A stretch of DNA of 64,000 nucleotides from Scenedesmus sp. ARA3 (lineage: Eukaryota > Chlorophyta > Chlorophyceae > Sphaeropleales > Scenedesmaceae). The position numbers were made by a program, and so were the translations under genes. The DNA is taken from the NCBI GenBank assembly GCA_004335835.1, contig RWJK01001183.1, forward strand, positions 119,482 to 183,481, written 5' to 3'. Positions 47,829-60,550 of the stretch are shown in pieces (position 1 is the stretch's first letter; each line of letters starts with the position of its first letter). The notes beneath the pieces were generated by a model. It did no database searches and was not told the DNA's origin. It worked only from the letters and a program-made list of their open reading frames with translations.

Positions 47829-50800
47829 ATGGCGTCTCTAGACGCACAGCAGTATGCGGAGGCGCTGCGCAAGTCGCTGATGGAGGATTTGTTCAATGGC
47901 GAGGAGCTGGATGATGATGACAGCAGCGACCAGCAGCAGAGCTCGCTGGCCCTGCAGGGGATGGAAGACTCCTCACAGGCGCAGCAGCAGGTAGATGGTA
48001 TAGTGCCTAGAGTGTAGCAACAGCAGTGGCAGTGGCAGTGGCACGTTCAAGCGGCATGCTCACACGATTGTCCTTGCGACCAGGCCTGTCATGCACAAGC
48101 AGATGGGGCAGCTGTGGTGCAGCAGCAACACGCAGCTGCTTGTAGGAACACTCCCCCAGTACATCAAGCTGCCATGCTCACTCACACATACACACAGCAC
48201 TCCTCTCGCTGCACATACGCATGCCAGTCCAGCACTTGCCCTGCCCCTGGACTCACAACACCCTGCCACCATCCCACTCCACGATTCAAACGCCCAAGCG
48301 ACAGCTGTCAGCGCTGGAGACTGAGCTGGAGGAGTTTGCAGGACACGAGGTCATCCGCTCCATCCTGGAGCAGGGCGTGGTCATCCAGCAGCACAGCGCT
48401 GATGTGGGCGGCAGGCTGCGTGCACTAGAGCTGGAGTCCATACAGGACTACATCGCAGAGAGCGACAACCTGGTGGCGCTGCATGAGCAGGTGCGTGGTC
48501 TTATGGTACAAGCTGTAGCTGTTTACATGCCTTCTACGTCGCGGAGAGCGATAAGCTGGTGGCGCTGCATGAGCAGGTGCGCGTTGTGATTGTAGCATCC
48601 ATACTGCATGAGCAGGTGATGTCGGGCTAGTGCTGCGCAGGCAGCAATGGGTGTGTGCTGCAAAATGCAGCAGTGCAGCTGTCTACATGCCGTCTACATC
48701 GCAGAGATCGACAAACCTGGTGGCGCTGCATGAGCAGGTGATGGCCACGCTGCTGCAAGCTCACGCGCTGCGTAAGCAGCCGGTGCTGCCAGCTGCAGCT
48801 TTGCAGGTCTCGCGCAGCGCCGGGCAGCTGTTTTCATGCCGCCTGCAGCAGTCAGCTGGAGCAAGGTGTCCTACACTGGTACTGGCCTGTGGAGGATGCC
48901 TGGCAGCAGTAGTGCGCAGCAAGGCTTGCAGGAGATGGGCGGGGCCTTGCTGGTCGGGGCTGCAACTGCTACCAAGTAGCAGGGTCTGGCTCTATTCAGC
49001 GCACCTGGCCAAGCGTGCACCTGCTGAGTGGCATATGTGTGCCTCTCGAACCCTGCTCGATGCTGCTGCAGATCAAGCACTGCGACTCCATCCTGGAGCA
49101 CATGGAGGGCCTGCTGGGCAAGTTCCAGACAGACCTGGGCCAGGTCAGCGAGGAGATACGCGCACTGCAGGTGCGGCAGGGTGGGGCAGAGGGCTTGCAG
49201 GACACGGCGCAGGCGTCTGCAGCGACACAGCCGCGTACGCAGCAGCCTGCACGCGCAACAGCTGTTGTCCTGGAGTGGGAGTTGTGCACAGAAGGGGCTT
49301 GCGCGCGTCTTGTTGCTAGCGCTTGCAGGAGCGGGATACAGGCAGGGTGTTGGTGCAGCAACGGCAAGTCACGCGTGCTGCCGGCAGCCAGGCCAGGAAG
49401 CTGACAGGGGGGAGATCAGCTGCAGGCAAGAAGAGGTGCTCGCAGGAGCAATGACAGAAGTAGCAGGCCATGGGGTGAAGCAACTGGCAACGGCAGCAAC
49501 GTCCTGCCAGTGTTGCAGTGGCGGGTGCAGTTAACACCCATGCTACAAGCCCGCTCCTTCTGCACTGCTGCTTGGTGCCATGGGCCACCCATGCCGTTGT
49601 GGCTGTGCGTGCTGTTTCTTGCTACTCATGCTTGTGTTGTTGCTGGCGCGCAGGTGCAGTCCGCCACCATGTCCACCAAGCTGCTGCCTGCTGCCATGGT
49701 CACCCCATAACTTTTGGTGCTGTCCCTGCTTCACTTGCTCTTGCTGGCGTGCAGGTGCAATCGGCGACCATGTCCACCAAGCTGCGCAACAGGCGCGCGC
49801 TAGAGGACCGTCTGGGCAGCTTCCTGGAGCAGCTGGTGGTCAGCGAGGACCTCATCAGCAGCGTGCTGGACTCAGAGGTGGGTGCATGGTGTATCATAAG
49901 CAGCAGACAAGACATTAGAACTATGATGGCAGCAGAGAGCAGGGCAGAGGGTCGGTGGGTTGGTGTGGCGATTCAGCAGCGCGCTGGACTTAGAGGTGCA
50001 CCTGCAACAGTTGAAGTTGAGTGGCAAGCAATGGCCAGAGCAGAGGGCTGGTCAGCGAGGACCTCATCAGCAGCGTGCTGGACTCGGAGGTGTGCTACTG
50101 CTGCTGGTGGCAGCACACTGCCGGAATGAGCAATAAACACAGCAAAGGGTCTTTGACAGAGAGTCAGCTGTTGCATACATGTGATACACAGAAGCAGCTG
50201 CGCGCTGCACTCTGAGCTGCGCATCAGGCGATAGCAGCAGGCCTGCCCCAGCAGTGAGCAGCAGCGAGTGCGGAGGTGTATGTGCGCGGCAAGAGGCAGC
50301 AGGACTTCCACAGCACCTGCCTGGTGGCCGACTTCGCCACATCAGCATCCCGCTGCTGCCAGGACTGCAGCAAGCCGCTGAGCAACCTGCGTGTACGGGT
50401 GCACAGGGGCCATGCATGCACCACACATGCTGTTATGGCAGCCAGCGCTCAACATACAGTTCTCCACTTCTGTGTTGCACAGTCACGTATGCTCCCATGT
50501 CCCCTTCTGACCCTTCATACTCATTGCCATGCCCTGAACGCCCAACTCGACCCCTGGCCCGCTCCCCCGCATCCCTACAGCATCATCACTGCATTGGCCA
50601 GTTGTCGGAGGAGTACCACTTCACTGCATTACCTGCCTCACAATGCCTTGCCCCCCTCCCCGTTTGGCCTGCTGCGCTGCCTTGCTGCCACAGGTGAGTG
50701 AGGAGTACCTGGAGCACCTGCTGGTGCTGGCGCGCAAGATCGCGTTCATCAACAGCAACGAGGCCGTGAAGCACAGCCAGGCGCGGCGCGACGTGGAGGC

Positions 50801-53800
50801 GGTGCTGGAGAAGCTGCGCAACCGCGCCATCGCCAAGGTGGGCTGGTAGACATACGTGCAAGAGGCCCTGCAGTCAGTTAGGCAGTGGTGTCAGCAGGCA
50901 GCTGCTGCGACAGTAGAACTTATCTTGGCTGCAGTCTGCATCTGCACATGGCTTGTGCATGGGAATTTGCGACACATGCAGGAGATAGACGTGGTATGGT
51001 GTGAGTGTGCACCATGGCATAGTTGTACAATAGTGGCATTGCGGCTGTCTTCTTGCTGAACCACAGTATGACGTGGCCCGTGTGCATGTGTTCCTCCCGT
51101 GTGCGCTGCAGGTGCGCGACTTCCTGCTGTCCAAGCTGTACCAGCTGCGCAAGCCCAAGACAAACATCAGCATCATCCAGCAGAACTCGCTGCTCAAGTA
51201 CAAGTACTTTGTGCGCTTCCTGGCAGAGCACGGGCCAGACGTGCACGCGGAGGTGAGGGGGGTGACCTGGCAGCTCTGACAGGCGCATGCGTGCATGCAG
51301 CTGCAGTGTGGCGTAGCTGGTCTGAGTATGTGTGGGCGCACAAGGTCCTAATGCTGAATGCCTTCATTGCTTGCCTCATCCCAGCTACCCACCATACTGA
51401 AACATTACCTCTGCCGTGTCTTACCCTGATTATTGCTGCAGCTGCGGGCGGAGTACGTGAGCGTGATGTCGCGCGTGCTGGCGGGCCACTTCAAGACCTA
51501 CCTCGGGGCGCTGGAGCGCATGGTGACGCCAGCGGCGGGCCAGGCTGACGTGCTGGGGCTGGCGGAGGCGCCTAGCGGGGCCATGGGCAGCGTGGCTAGC
51601 GGCGTGGGCGGCATGATGTCGCTGTTCTCAAAAGCCACTGCAGGGCGCGGCGCCAACACGGTGCGCGGGGCTTGTGTCGAGTATCTTCCGTCATTTCAGG
51701 CTGTGCTGCATTACATGACCTTGAGCAGGCGCTCGATTTGCCCTAGCCAGCCCAACGGTGAGCTTGTATGGGTGCAGCTGTGTGTGTTGGAGGCTGTTGA
51801 CAATAGTTGTCGGGGAGGGGCCATGGGCAGCGTGGCCAGCGGCGTGGGCGGCATGATGTCGTTGTTCTCAAAAGCCACTGCGGGGCGCGGCGCCAACACT
51901 GTGCGTGGGGCATGGGGTGTGGCAGGTTGTGATGCATGGCTTGGATAGGAGCACGTGTGGTGCGCTGGCCGATGAAGTGCAGCCGCCGCATAGGCAAAGC
52001 GGTGCATGCATGTGTTTGTGGCTGCTTGGCGGATACTTGCGTGCTGCAGAGAGTGCTTGTGCCCGCTAGCAGGACCCTGGCGTGCCCTAGCAGCGAGCGC
52101 CTCATCTGCTCTACAGCAGGTTGCCTCGCCTGCTATGCGCGTGATCTTGCTGGCGTGCCGAACATGCTTGCTGCTGCTGTGGCCCTGCAGGAGCGGCCAT
52201 TTGAGCTGGATGCAGCACATCGCTGCACTTGATATGCGCTTGACCTCACTGGTGTGCTGAACTTGCTCTGCTGCTGCCTCTGCCTGCTATCTGCAGGAGC
52301 GGGCGTTTGAGCTGGGTGAGCGGCTGGACGTGCTGTCTCAGGTCAGCCAGCCCGCCATCATCCCGCACATGGCCGAGTTTGAGGGCAAGCGCTTCCCCTA
52401 CGAGGTGAGGCCCGGAGTGAAGCACCACTTTGTTGTTGCAATGTGGCTGGCTGACGCAAGGGTTCGCACGGAGTTTGGCCACGCCACTGCGTTTAGGTGA
52501 TGCGTGAATGTGAGGCGGGCCCTTGTCTACTGCTGCCGCCTCCTGGCTGGCTGTTATGTGTTGGATTGCAAAACCATGCATGCGCACGTTTCTATCTTGC
52601 CCTGAACTTGTCGCCTTGCCTGCTGCTGCTGCTACTGCCCCACGCCTAGTCCCACCAGGTCATCTTCCGCAACGTGCACAAGCTGCTGTTGAAGACTGAT
52701 AGTGTCCCCTTGCCTGCTGCTTCTGCTGCTGCTGCTGCTGCTGCTGCCCCCTGCCTGCCGCCAGGTCATCTTCCGCAACGTGCACAAGCTGCTGGTGGAC
52801 ACGGCCAGCAGCGAGTTCCTGTTCTGCCTGGACTTCTGGGAGGAGGAGGCGGCCTTCAGGGAGCTCTTCGCGCCAGTGGTGGCAGTGGTGGAGGGAGACC
52901 TGGCCGAGCAGCTGCAGGTTTGTTTGCAGGGAGATTGCATGATTCTGTGTGTGGTGGGAGGGACGGAGGAGGTGGTGGCAGTGGTATAGGGCGATCTGGC
53001 CCAGCAGCTGCAGGTCGGGACTGTGTGGTGTGTGGTGGGGGTTAGCTGGTGGCAGCAACGTGTAGATAAGCAGGTTACGGCTGCGTTGGGTCTGACTGCA
53101 CTGTGTCCTGTGTGCGCTGCTTGGCTGCTGCACCGCAGAACCAGCATGACGTGCTGTGCGTGCTGCTGATGATCCGGCTGAACAGCGAGCACCGCAGCTT
53201 GATGGCAAGGCGGCGCGTGCCCTGCCTGGATGACTACCTGGACCGGCTCAACCTGGCGCTGTGGCCGCGCTTCAAGGTGGGGTTTAGGAGCTACGGTTTG
53301 TGGGTTTTGGTTCATTACATGCATGTCTGTTGCTGTGCTGCCTGGATGACCACCTTGACCGGCTAAACCTGGCGCTGTGGCCGCGCTTCAAGGTGAGTGG
53401 TGGTGGTGAGGGTGCTGCATGTCATTCGTCTAACTGGTGTGAGAAGTAGAGGAGGTGTGAATGTAAAGGATGACTGCGGTGCTGCAATTGGGCGGCAACA
53501 GGCACTGTGCTGTCATGGACATCAGCATGGACCATCAGACGGCACGTATGCGATGTCTGCACATGTCTGAGCGCATATCATTCACCCCCACCGCATCTAC
53601 GCACTCTCTAACATAAGAGCGCTGCTGTGTGCGCACTTGCATTGTTGCTGCCGCAGGTGCTGTTTGACGTGCAGGCGTCCAGCATACGGCCCGGCGTGGA
53701 GCGCAGCCTGTTCACAGGCCAGGTGGAGGTGCGCGACACGCTGGGCATGCTGTGGTTCACTCCTGATATGCGTGCAGTGATGTTCGGAGCTGTGTTGTTG

Positions 53801-56289
53801 TCAGCACCGACAGCAGCAGCAGCAGCCCTGGTACTACGATCCGCAGTTGTAGCACCTGGGTGCTGGTACAGACTGGTGTTATGCTGGGTGTGCGCTGGTT
53901 GCTGCACAGCTCAAAGCTGGTGATGGTGGGGTCCCACATGTGCATGCAGGTGAATGCGCTGACGCGGCGTTACGCGGCTTTTGCCGCCAGCTGCCTGACG
54001 CTGATGGCCGACCACGACAGCGACGACAGTGAGTGCCTGCTGTTCCTGCAGGCTGCTTACATGGCCTGCGCAGCGGTGCTGCTGCCAGACAGGGGTGCGG
54101 TGTAATGCATGTCTGCTCACGTTAATCGCGTGCAGCTCCTGCGTGCAACAGTTTGCATGCTCTGTCCTTGCAGGCAGCGCTCTGCGCATGTCGTGCATGT
54201 TCCACAACAGATGCAGTACACAACGGCGTGCTGCCATCGCTGTCGCACCTTACTCTACTGCTCACAGGCATCTTCAAGGCCTCCTCCTTCTACGAGATGC
54301 TTGAGCGGCTGTGGGCCTCCATCTTCGACACGCTGCTGCGCATGAGCAACATGTTCAAGGACAGGCGGTGAGGCGGCTTAGGGGCTGCTGTGAACTAGGT
54401 GCTGTGATCTTTGTGAGGTGTTACTGCCAGACGTATGCATGCCGTCTGCAGCCAGCAGCACTGCCTCGACGCTCACCTCACCGTTGAACAGTCTATCCCT
54501 GCTTGCTGCAATGTGACTTCCAAATGGCTGTGGTGGGTGTGCAGGCAAGGCATCATCTTCCTCATCCTCAACTACAACCACATCAAGACCACCCTGCGCG
54601 CGGCTGACAGCAGCGTCGCGCAGCGCATCAGCAGCGGCAGCGGCAGCGGCGGCAAGGGCAGCCAGCAGCAGCAGCAGCCAGCGCCAGGCACTGCCGCAGG
54701 CGGGCTGGGAAGTGCTGGCGCGGCAGCCATCAAGGAGTGCGAGGTGCGGCAGGGGCATGAGTAGCCATCACATCACAACAATGGGCGTTGGCTGCTGTAG
54801 CGTCTTGCGATAGAAAGGCTGCCCAGCACTCCGCCACACAGCTTGCTCAGCTGGAGTGATGTGGGCTATCCGTAAGCGTCACCAGACCAGACCCAGCGCC
54901 TGCGTCACCCTCTGTATCTTTTGACAACCAGCCTATTTTGGGCCGTGCCTGGCCCAACAGTTGTGATATGTGCTCTGCAACTGCCCGCAGGACCAGCTGG
55001 CGGCCTGCACCTCGCTGTACGTGGAGGACCAGCTGGTCCAGTGCCTGAGGTGCACTGCAAGTCCTGAGTTGCATTGTGCCAACTGTATTGTGCTGCCCGC
55101 AGGACCAGCTGGCTGCGTGCACCTCGCTGTACGTGGAGGACCAGCTGGGCAGCCACTTCAAGGCGCTACTGGACTTTGTGAAGAAGGCCGAGCAGGTGCA
55201 GAAGCGCGGCGGCGTGCAGGAGGGGCAGCCCATCACAGGTGGGCCTGGGAGGGAGGAGTGGGTGGCAGTGTGGCATGTGTTGGGGGCTGCTGTGACGACA
55301 TGCTTGGAGGCAGCTGAAAGCTTGCAGAAGTTTGCATGCATGAGTTTGTTGGGTTAACCGACAGTTTGCCATCAGGTGACAAACAGGTATCTGCTGGCAT
55401 GTGTGACTGCTCGCCAGCAACCTGCTGAGAGTCAACTTTGGTGTGTTGCGTACGCTGCATTGTCTGGTGCATTGTTGCGGTCTGCAGGCTTCACGCCTGC
55501 AGAGGCTGCCCCAGTGCTGCGTGACTTTGGTGGGCGCTGGAAGGGCTCCATCGAGGCGATGCACAAGGAGGTGCTGGGCCAGGTGGCGGAGCCGGGCTGC
55601 GCGCGCGAGGTGCTGCAGGTGAGGAGGTGGCAGGGAAAGGACGGCTGGCTTGGGGGGGGGTGCTGCTGACGTGGTGCAGCAGAAGGATGGGCAGCAACAT
55701 GAGGAGGGGGCCGGTGGCGGAGCCGGGCTGCGCGCGCAAGGTGCTGCAGGTGAGGCAGGGGCAGGATGCGGCAGCAGTAGCAGCAGCAGCAGCACTGGGT
55801 GGCGGGCAAAGGACCAAGTGGCACAGCCGAGCTGCATAATGGAGGTGCCACAGGTGAGGCGGAAGAGGTAGATGCAGCAGCAGCAGCAGGAGGACTGCGG
55901 GAGGAGGCAAGGGGGTGACAGCAACCTGGGGAGGGCAGTAGGCAGTGCGTGTGGGGTCTGGGCGCACATGGCCTGCATGCAAACGGGTGTGTCCTTGCTT
56001 TGTCTTGTGCTGGGTAGGGTGAGGAGCACTGACAGCGGTCATTTTCCCTGTGCCCGCAGGCCAGCAGCTGCTGGTGTACTACACGCGCATGCACTGAACC
56101 ATTTGTGTTGCCTCACTGCCACCTTCGCTGTTGCTGCTGCTGCAGGCCAGCATGACGCAGCTGCTGCTGTACTACACGCGCATGCTGGAACTGCTCAAGC
56201 GGCAGGGCCCCGAGGGCGGGCAGCTGGCGCGCGAGGTGGTCAACATCCCTGCCATCATGTACGAGATCAAGCGCCTGACCAAGGCCTGA
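47829..56289 (+). CDS. VPS52: Vacuolar protein sorting-associated protein 52 (VPS52/POK-like, GARP/EARP subunit)
   Basis: Subunit of the GARP/EARP tethering complex, which captures endosome-derived vesicles at the trans-Golgi (known role). Seventeen exons join in frame to 775 residues: 47829-47990, 48305-48490, 49072-49170, 49755-49877, 50694-50837, 51112-51252, 51442-51660, 52297-52404, 52765-52917, 53139-53276, 53657-53722, 53950-54028, 54268-54367, 54545-54743, 55103-55238, 55488-55618, 56146-56289. Diagnostic stretches are SIQDYIAESDNLVALHEQ, LRKPKTNISIIQQNSLLKYK, PCLDDYLDRLNLALWPRFK, the LNYNHI region and YYTRMLELLKRQGPEGG. Exon 11 may instead end at 53728, which keeps frame. A Ser/Gly/Gln insert lies in exon 14. 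Edge copies flank exons 2, 4, 7, 8, 9, 10, 15, 16 and 17. A possible TGTAA polyadenylation signal is at 56697. Confidence 0.95.
51583..51905 (+). repeat. Near-identical copy of VPS52 exon-7 end plus donor
   Basis: The last ~80 bases of exon 7 (GSVASGVGGMMSLFSKATAG, ending at 51660 before gtgcgc) are repeated at 51820-51900, again followed by gtgcg, with only a few substitutions. The offset is 240 bp. High identity suggests a recent duplication. Confidence 0.9.
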
Positions 56290-56956
56290 GGCGCTGCACT
56301 GGCATGTACGAGATCAATCGGCTCACCAAGGCGTGAGGCGCTGCTGGTGTATGGTGTCAAGCCTTGCAAAAGAGCAGGCAGCAGCCCCGCTTGCAGGAGA
56401 GCCGGCAGCAGCTTTGCTTGCAGGAGGCAGCAGCAGCCCTACTGCGGGGATATTGCACACATATTTCTGGCGCAAGTGGTTTGCAGCACCAGCAGGCAGC
56501 AGCCGCAGTATATACGGACCGACAGGCAGTGACGAAACATGGCGAACTTTGCAGCCGTATCACATGCAGCAGGTCGTGAGCGTGTGGTAGCAGCTGCTAC
56601 AGCAAACTGCAGTTTGCTGCATTCAAACGCTTAGGGTTTTGGTTGTCATGACGGCAGTTGTGCTTACAGGTACAGCAAGCTTCAGCTGTGGTGGGTTGTA
56701 ATGTTGTATGCGTTTCAAACTATCACAGGAATGCACGGCAATTTGCTGGGCTGTACCCCTTTTTATTGCGCTATACAGGCAGCTTGTGCAGCAGCAGACA
56801 CATCACTTTCGGTCGTTGAATCTTATGCTGAGGCCTGAGCCCCCGTCACGAACCCCGTTACACTCTTACACGTGCCTGTGTGTTGTCTGACAGCGCTTTA
56901 GACCCCTCCTTGCACTGCTGGGCCGATGCTGCTGCTTTCGGCGGTAACATCACTGT
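56290..56956. other. VPS52 3' region and promoter of the OPR-like gene
   Basis: The first 50 bases repeat the VPS52 terminal codons and stop (near-copy of YEIKRLTKA at 56305-56335). The remainder holds no recognised gene. Confidence 0.55.
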
Positions 56957-59105
56957 ATGCTGCGACATAGGCTAGGCGCAAACTGTTACCGCTGCAAAAG
57001 AACGAAAGTATTCGCCCATAGCAGTCAGACTGCTGGAACTGGCTTAGGAGCTGGGATCAGCGTCCGGTGCTGCTTCCGTGGCAACCAGGCGATCCAAACC
57101 AACGCCTTGCAAGCAGGAGCAAGCAACACAGTAAGTCATGTATGATGGTGATAACCAACGACCCACCTTGCTGTTGCTGTCGCTCTCGGGCTTAGTGACC
57201 GTTGTTGCTGCTGCTGCTGCTGCTGCTGCTGCGCGTGTAACTGGAACTCCTTCAGGTTGCTGCCCTCTGCAGCAACCTTTCAGTCTATGCCGGCACGTCA
57301 AGGGCTGATGCAGTCACTAGAATTCACAGCAGCAGGCCAACTGCAGTGCATGCACTGCCACCAGCTGCTCCTGATGGAGGCAGTGATGACGTGCAGCTGC
57401 CAAGCACACAGCAGCAGCAGCAGCAGCAGCAACAGCAGGTTAGCAAAGCAGCAGAGCAGCAGCAGAATATGCAAGCGGCAGACCCAGCAAGCACGTTATC
57501 GACCGGGCAGCAGCAGCAGCAGCAGCGTCAACAGCAGAGCCAGTTTACCAAGCAGAACCAAACTACATCGCAGCAAGGTCGGCAGCAGCAGCAGCTGTTG
57601 CGGCAGGCGCAGCCACTAGCAGCTGGCCAGCTGCGGCAGCAGCTGAAGCTGCTGCTGCAGCAGGCACAGGCGCAGGCAGCGCCACCCAGCAAGGCGGGCC
57701 TGCGCGCTGCTGCTGCTGGCAGCACCGACCTGCTGCTTTCACTAATGGGCAGCCAACTGCCACTCATGCTCAGCAGCAGCAGCAGCAGCAGCAGGGGTCA
57801 GTTGCTTATATCGCCAAGGCGGCAGCGGGCTTTGCTAAGAGAGGCGCTAGTGTGTGTATCCTGGCACTGCAGCACACACAGGCTGCTGCCTGCTGAGGCT
57901 CAGCGGCTGCAGGCGCTGCTGCTGCGGCAGCTGCTGCCTGCGCTGGCGCCTCACCTGGCTAGTACTAACAGGCGCGTGCTGGCGCGGGTGGTGTTTACAT
58001 TGGGCAGCTGCTGGGCTTGCAGCTGGCAGCAGCAGCAGCAGCAGGGGAGCAGCAGCGCCAGCAATCATGCACCAGCAGCAGCACCTGGCGCTCAAGATGA
58101 ACAGCAGCAGTTCCCGAGCAGCAGTGGCGGCTGGGTGGTGCTGCTGCTGCGGCGGCTGCCCCCAGCCAAGCTCTCGCCTGGGGCCCTGCTGGCAGCCCTG
58201 CAGGGGGCAGCAATGCATGAGGTGAAGCCACATCAGCAGTGGCTCGCTGCAGCATCACTGGCGAGCTATGCAGCACTAGAAGGCGGCAAACTTGACTTTA
58301 ACGATGCAGCAGCACTGCTGCAGGCCTGTGCGCAGCTGGAGTACTGTCCTCCTGCCTGGCTGATGCATGCGCTAGTGCGGCGGCTGCAGCAGTGGCTGCC
58401 GATGCTGAGTCCGGCTGATCTGTCCGGGGTTTTAGCCGCACTGCAGGCGCTGGGGTTTAGACCGGGTGATACTTGGCTAAGGATCTGGTGTGAGAGCAGC
58501 AGCAGGCTGCTGCGCGGCATGACGCCGCAGCAGCTGGCAGCAGCAGCAGGTGCATTAGTTTGGGCTGGCTACAGCCCTGCAGCCTGGTGGGGTAACCGGC
58601 TGTATGCTGCCAGCTGGCCACTGCTGCCTGTGGCTACACCTGATGAGTTGCTGCTGCTGCTGGATGCTGCACTGGGGCTGCGGCTAGCCCCTCCCTTAGG
58701 CTGGACGCATGAGGCATACTGCCACCTGAAACATGCACGGCGGCGGTTAACACTAGGACAGGTGGCAGATGCAGCACATGTTCTAGCAGGCCTGCAGCTG
58801 CCGCCGAGTTTGTTCAGCCACCACAGAGCATGGCTGGCCGGCTGCCTGCGCAGCAGCAGCAGCAGGCGGCAGCTGGAGGGTGTTGCTGCGATGGGACGTG
58901 CCGAGCTGCTGTATGCGCTGTATGCTGCGGGCAAGTTGAGGGTGCAGCCGCAGCCGCAGTGGCTGGCTGCTGCGTTGCGGCGGCTGGCTGGGCTGCTGCC
59001 AGGGGCTGGCCCTGCTGAGCTGGTGGGCAGCTTTGTGGTGCTGTCGGGCTTCGGGCGGCGGCTGCGGCAGCAGCAGCAGGACGAGGAGCCTCAGCAGCAG
59101 CAGCA

Positions 59106-59156
<51 letters not shown>

Positions 59157-59166
59157 TGACGGACCT

Positions 59167-59201
<35 letters not shown>

Positions 59202-59802
59202 TGAAGGACCTCAGCAGCAGCAGCAGGATGGCCAACCTCGTCGACAGCAGCCGGGCGCTGTGTGTGATGTTGCGCCAGCCGAGGCTGCTGGCTGGCTGGT
59301 GCGCTGCCTGTCTGCGGTGGTGGGCTGTGTGGGTGAGTTCAGCGACGAGGGGCTGCTGCAGCTGCTGCTGGCGTGCCTGGATGCAGGCATTGGCCAGCAG
59401 CAGCAGCAGCAGCAGATGTCGGATGATCAGGACAGCAGCCAGGCAGTGATGCAAGAGTCGCGACAGCAGCAGCAGCAGGAGCTGCAGCAGATGCCTGGTG
59501 ATCAGGGCGTTGGTCAGGTAGCGATGCAAGAGCCTGAGCAGCAGCAGCAGCAGCAGCAGCAGCTGCAGGGCTATGTGGAGCTGTTAGTGGCCAGCCTGGT
59601 CGGCCGGCTGCCTGGCATGAGCCTGCTGCAGCTGTCACGAGTCAGCAAGGCGTTGGAGGCCAAGTCACTGCCCGGCAGCAGCAGCAGCGGCAGTGGTGCT
59701 GGTGGTGGTGAAGCTAGCAGCGGCAGCAGCAGCAGCAGGAGGCCTGGCTGGTTCACGGCGCTGTTGCAGCAGTGCAAGGCGGCGATGGCTGCCAGGGCGT
59801 AG
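56957..59802 (+). CDS. Organelle-targeted octotricopeptide-repeat-like protein
   Basis: Likely a nucleus-encoded factor for chloroplast or mitochondrial RNA, as is known for green-algal OPR proteins; the target is unknown. Exon 1 (56957-57130) ends at gtaagt and exon 2 starts at 57256 after ttcag; both are phase 0, giving about 906 residues. The N-terminus MLRHRLGANCYRCKRTKVFA is basic and lacks acidic residues, like a transit peptide. After a Gln/Ser-rich linker, helical repeats of about 38 residues carry the OPR-type PP.W signature, for example CPPAWLMHALVRRLQQWLP followed by LSPADLSGVLAALQALGF, then MTPQQLAAAAGALVWAGYSP. Long Gln runs (59060-59230) split the repeat region. The large exon has no intron copies. 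FASTK/RAP-type proteins are an alternative, but no RAP domain was seen. Confidence 0.7.
59086..59230 (+). repeat. CAG runs encoding poly-Gln in the OPR-like gene
   Basis: Three CAG blocks separated by short acidic segments (DDGP, DEGP), giving about 30 Gln in total. The block structure looks like stepwise duplication of a Gln-run plus acidic unit. Confidence 0.9.
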
Positions 59803-60550
59803 CACACAGCAGCAGGCTTGCCAGGGGGCGGCTTGGGGTTGTGAAAATGACAGGGAACATGTCGCGGGGTAGTTTCTGGGCTGTCTGCGCCATGCATGTG
59901 TTCTTAGCTCATGTGGATGCATGATGCGCCAGCTTGACGTGTTTGCTTGGTAATCAATTGGCACATCTACATAAGCCATGCAGCCTACTGTGGCTGACAA
60001 AGGACAATTTGACCAGCACAGACTTCGTTGAAAGCTGCCCATTAGTCTTAACCTCACACTGGGAGCATTTATGTGGTAGGTTTATACATTGAGAGAGGTA
60101 GTCACATGTGTTCCTCGAACAGTTGATGCATGCATGGTTGCTGCTGACATCACAGCAGCAGCAGCAGTCTGAGCAGCAGCAGCAGCAGCAAATCACCTTC
60201 TACTATCAGCAGCCAGAGCGCGTGAACTGTAACATCGCGAACCAGAATAAGGAACATCCGACGGTGCCGCACCCTGGTTATTGAAGCAGTGCTGTGCCGT
60301 GCGGGTGGTGGTGTTGGTTGAGCCAGGTCAGCAAAATGACTGCTGTCATACCAAACCGCCTCCAACCGGAGATCAACGCGCGAAAGTGCCGACAAAAGTA
60401 AGATCTTGACTGGAATCTTGCTTGCAAACGCTACATCAATCGTGCAGACGCTTTCGGCACTGTCGGTATTACGGCATCTTCCGCCACACAGAAGCTAGGA
60501 GCTTTGCTGCTGTCTGCCCTGTAGCTTGGCCCATTGCCTATTCGATTTCT
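59803..60550. other. Intergenic region between OPR-like and acyl-ACP synthetase genes
   Basis: Contains a possible TGTAA polyadenylation signal at 60228 for the upstream gene. An ATG at 60422 is in frame with the first exon of the acyl-ACP synthetase and opens a Arg/Ala-rich stretch, so that gene may start there instead of at 60551. Confidence 0.5.

Noticed and set aside
57257..57619. Open frame beginning at 57257 with Cys/His residues (CMHCH)
   Set aside because: It overlaps the OPR-like gene in another frame; the frame starting at 57256 joins exon 1 in phase and continues for 849 codons.
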